8,367 bases of DNA from Pseudolabrys sp. (GTDB lineage Bacteria; Pseudomonadota; Alphaproteobacteria; Rhizobiales; Xanthobacteraceae): assembly GCA_029945495.1 (NCBI GenBank), contig JAQSCR010000403.1:1-8367 (forward strand). Direction: 5' to 3'. The translations under genes were made by a program, and so were the position numbers. Positions 6,497 through 8,367 of the stretch are shown here, in pieces. Below the pieces are notes generated by a model. The model searched no databases. It was not told the DNA's origin and was given only the letters and a program-made list of their open reading frames with translations. Each line of letters begins with the position of its first letter. Position 1 is the first letter of the stretch.

Positions 6497-7315
6497 TTAT
6501 TTCCGCCGCGCGGCGGATTTTTTCTTCTTCGTCGCCTTCGCGGCCGGCGCCCGTGCCGGCTTAGCCGACTTTGCCGCGGCCGGCACCGCGCCGCCCGCCT
6601 TCGCCACCCGCATCGACCAGTATTCCCACGACCGCGTCAGCCCGGTGGTCTGCACCACGATGTTGCCGGCCATCTGAGTTTCGCCAGATGAAAGGGAGGC
6701 GATGCGGTCGCCGATGGTCAGCGCGCGCACCTGATACTCGGCGTTGCGCGCCGAATAGACGCAGCGGAACACGCAGTCCTTCACGCTGGTGCCAACGACG
6801 GTGACGCCGTGGCGCTTCATCAGCACCATCCAGTTTGAACCCAGCGCCCGCGCCAGCGAAGCGCCCTCCTCCGGCTTGCACACCAGCATGTTGGTGTCGC
6901 CAAATTCGTCGTGCTGGTCCCAGAACGGCGGCTTGATGCCGCCGACCGCGCCGAGATGAAAGACCGGCACATAATCGGTGCCGGTGGCGAGCAGCGGCAT
7001 GAAGGCCGGGCAATGGTGATGGCACACCGAATTGACCTCCGGCCGCGCCTTGTAGATTTCGCCGTGGATGACCCGCTCGGAATATTGCGATGCGCCCGGC
7101 TCGCGGATCGGCTGCGACTCCAGATCGTATTCGATGAAATCTTCCGGCGCGACCAGTTCGGGAGCGCGCGAACGCGACAGCAGATAGCGGTTGGGATTGT
7201 CGGGATGGCGCATGCTGACGTGGCCGAAGGCGTCGATGATGCCCTCATTGGCGACAATGCGGTTGGCAAGCGACAGCTCGCGACGGACTTCGACGAGATT
7301 GGTGGCCACGGACAT
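6497..7315 (-). CDS. Class II aldolase/adducin-fold enzyme (aldolase or decarboxylase) with basic C-terminal tail
   Basis: Cytosolic metal-dependent enzyme of 272 aa. This fold includes fuculose-phosphate aldolase and decarboxylases such as 3-hydroxy-2-methylpyridine-4,5-dicarboxylate 4-decarboxylase and 3,4-dihydroxyphthalate decarboxylase. Seen: ANRIVANEGIIDAFGHVS (17-34), RYLLSRSRAPELV (43-55), a Glu80...His84 segment (ERVIHG), the metal ligands His99 and His101 in VCHHHCP, and the third ligand His169 in MKRHGVTVVG. The later core has the YSARNAEYQ helix (187-195) and ends near RSWEYW (228-233). Residues about 244-272 form a Lys/Ala/Pro/Arg-rich tail (KSAKPARAPAAKATKKKKSA) beyond the fold. 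The start is supported by AGAGGA just before the ATG. It follows the LysR gene by 72 bp, same strand, and precedes the second receptor. The ring-cleavage neighbours favour a decarboxylase or aldolase acting on an aromatic or hydroxy acid; this is inference. Confidence 0.92.
   Translation of the reverse strand: MSVATNLVEVRRELSLANRIVANEGIIDAFGHVSMRHPDNPNRYLLSRSRAPELVAPEDFIEYDLESQPIREPGASQYSERVIHGEIYKARPEVNSVCHHHCPAFMPLLATGTDYVPVFHLGAVGGIKPPFWDQHDEFGDTNMLVCKPEEGASLARALGSNWMVLMKRHGVTVVGTSVKDCVFRCVYSARNAEYQVRALTIGDRIASLSSGETQMAGNIVVQTTGLTRSWEYWSMRVAKAGGAVPAAAKSAKPARAPAAKATKKKKSAARRK
6502..6523 (+). other. 16-bp GC palindrome followed by six T, inside the class II aldolase 3' end
   Basis: TCCGCCGCGCGGCGGA (6502-6517) is a perfect palindrome, followed on the plus strand by TTTTTT (6518-6523). 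This has the look of an intrinsic terminator for plus-strand transcription, yet no plus-strand gene enters it. On the minus strand it encodes the last residues of the basic tail. It may limit antisense transcription or simply result from the Lys/Arg/Ala codons. Confidence 0.3.
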
Positions 7316-7387
7316 TTCCTCTTCTTTTATGTTGGGGCGGGCGCTAACGTGTGTTGGCTGGAGCTTTAAAACGGCGCGGACAAGCCT

Positions 7388-8305
7388 TCAAGCCCCGCCG
7401 GCCAAAGCGACCGCTTCGGCGCGCAATGCCGTGACGAAGCGTTGGGCAAGCGGCGACAATGCCTTGTCTCGGCGCGTCCGCAGAACGATCTCGTGCGTGA
7501 AATGAGGCTTTCGCAGCGGTACGCCGACGAGCCGGCCGGCCGCGAGTTCCAGCTTCATCAGGTGCGGTGGGGCTAAAGTCACGCAATCAGACCGTAAAAT
7601 CAAAGCGCGCAACGCCAGAATGGAATTCGTGCTGACGTAGCTCGCTGGCAACGGCTCGTTTTCCGCCGCGAACAGCACCTCTGTGTGCCGCCACATCGCC
7701 GTATGCGCATCGGGTAATACCCATTGAGCATCACGTAGTTCCTGCAAGGCGACATGCTTGCGCCGCGCCAAGGGATGCTGGCGCCGCATGACGACCACCG
7801 CAATGTCTTTCAACAGCACATCGGACACAATTTCCCGCGGATCGCCTATCGGCCCGGCCGGACTGACGACGGCGTCGAGTTCGCCGGTGATCAAGCCGCG
7901 GATAAGCTGATCGTCGGGGCGCTCATGAATTTGCACCCGAATGTTGGGGCTCTTGTGGCAAATCCGCGCCACGGCGCCGGGCACAAGCGCGACGGACGCG
8001 AGCGGCGACGTGCCGATTGCGAGCAGCCCCTCCAGCCCCTCTTTCTTCAACCGCACATCGTTGGCAGCGCGCGCGAGCAAGGACGTCAGCGCCTGCGCAT
8101 GCATCGCCAGCATTCGGCCGTAATCAGTGAGCACAGCGCCATTGCGTCTGCGTTCGAGCACGCGCACACCCAGGGCCTTTTCCAGCAGCGCCATGCTGCT
8201 CGACAGCGCCGGCTGCGACACGCGACGCGACGCCGCGGCCTTGGTGAAAGAGCCGGCGTCGGCGATGGCAAGCAATTCGATCAGGCGCTTGGGGTCGAGT
8301 GCCAT
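7388..8305 (-). CDS. LysR-type transcriptional regulator
   Basis: Cytoplasmic DNA-binding regulator of 305 aa, the normal length for the family. The N-terminal winged helix-turn-helix spans about 4-62: LLAIADAGSFTKAAASRRVS (11-30), then QPALSSSMALLEKALGVRVL (31-50). A linker helix follows to about 88. The effector-binding domain starts at LLAIGTSPLASVALVPGAV (94-112) and includes LITGELDAVVSPAG (138-151) and the second lobe from about 165. The pattern GTSPLA...ALVPGAV recalls the GbpR-like effector subgroup. The start ATG (8305-8303) has only a weak GAG upstream. It lies upstream of and in the same direction as the class II aldolase gene, not divergent from it, so it may be co-transcribed with it or control a divergent gene beyond the right edge. 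The inducer is unknown; an aromatic or organic acid of this pathway is the natural guess. Confidence 0.95.
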   Translation of the reverse strand: MALDPKRLIELLAIADAGSFTKAAASRRVSQPALSSSMALLEKALGVRVLERRRNGAVLTDYGRMLAMHAQALTSLLARAANDVRLKKEGLEGLLAIGTSPLASVALVPGAVARICHKSPNIRVQIHERPDDQLIRGLITGELDAVVSPAGPIGDPREIVSDVLLKDIAVVVMRRQHPLARRKHVALQELRDAQWVLPDAHTAMWRHTEVLFAAENEPLPASYVSTNSILALRALILRSDCVTLAPPHLMKLELAAGRLVGVPLRKPHFTHEIVLRTRRDKALSPLAQRFVTALRAEAVALAGGA

Positions 8306-8337
8306 AATCTCAATTTATGGATAGAGCCGTTATTCGT

Positions 8338-8366
8338 ATTGGACTTGATAGCTGCGCTCCTGTCAA
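8338..8366 (-). promoter_or_regulatory. Sigma70-like promoter for the LysR gene
   Basis: On the minus strand TTGACA (8366-8361, perfect -35) is followed after 17 bp by TCCAAT (8343-8338, four of six matches to TATAAT). The start would be near 8331, giving a leader of about 25 nt before the LysR ATG. A loose CAAT...ATTG dyad (8311-8314 and 8338-8341) overlaps the -10 and the leader. It could be the autoregulatory LysR site, but its arms are short. Confidence 0.45.
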
Positions 8367-8367
8367 T

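Noticed and set aside
5589..6677. 362-codon plus-strand open frame opposite the second receptor and the class II aldolase end
   Set aside because: His/Arg/Asp-rich composition typical of GC-rich antisense shadows; it spans two well-supported genes and their spacer.
1..8367. Mobile element, CRISPR array, tRNA or phage signal
   Set aside because: I saw no transposase or integrase motifs, no regularly spaced direct repeats and no tRNA-like cloverleaf on either strand by eye.

Overview
The window looks like a chromosomal accessory or catabolic locus of a GC-rich alphaproteobacterium, most likely of the Bradyrhizobium/Rhodopseudomonas/Xanthobacteraceae type. This rests on GC-rich codon use, the ABC solute-receptor type and the gene repertoire; no marker gene fixes the genus. 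Eight protein genes are supported (one cut by the left edge), packed with no gap above about 210 bp. I see no RNA gene, mobile element or CRISPR array.

Layout. (1) Positions 1-1719, minus strand: an ABC importer unit with a periplasmic NMT1/TauA-type solute receptor followed one base later by its permease, which runs off the left edge. (2) Positions 1922-5395, plus strand: a four-gene block of a DUF938 methyltransferase, a two-domain type I extradiol (catechol 2,3-dioxygenase-like) enzyme, a YeaE-like aldo/keto reductase and an NAD(P)-dependent DUF1932 dehydrogenase. The gaps are 46, 11 and 21 bp. (3) Positions 5413-5444: a perfect 14-bp hairpin that can terminate both converging units. (4) Positions 5466-8305, minus strand: in transcription order a LysR-type regulator, a class II aldolase/adducin-fold enzyme with a lysine/alanine-rich tail, and a second NMT1-type solute receptor with no permease beside it. 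A good sigma70-like promoter lies upstream of the regulator at the right edge.

Working together (inference). The set reads as an uptake-and-catabolism locus for an aromatic acid or related small molecule. Two different periplasmic receptors would feed substrate. The class II aldolase-fold enzyme would act as a decarboxylase or aldolase on a hydroxylated acid. The extradiol enzyme would open the ring, and the aldo/keto reductase and dehydrogenase would handle aldehyde or hydroxyl intermediates. The LysR protein would sense the substrate. The standard meta-pathway partners (semialdehyde dehydrogenase or hydrolase, tautomerase, hydratase, pyruvate aldolase) are absent from the window, so this is not a recognisable classical pathway. 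The most notable molecular oddity is in the extradiol enzyme: all three metal ligands are present, but the second-sphere catalytic histidine expected near residue 206 appears to be tyrosine.
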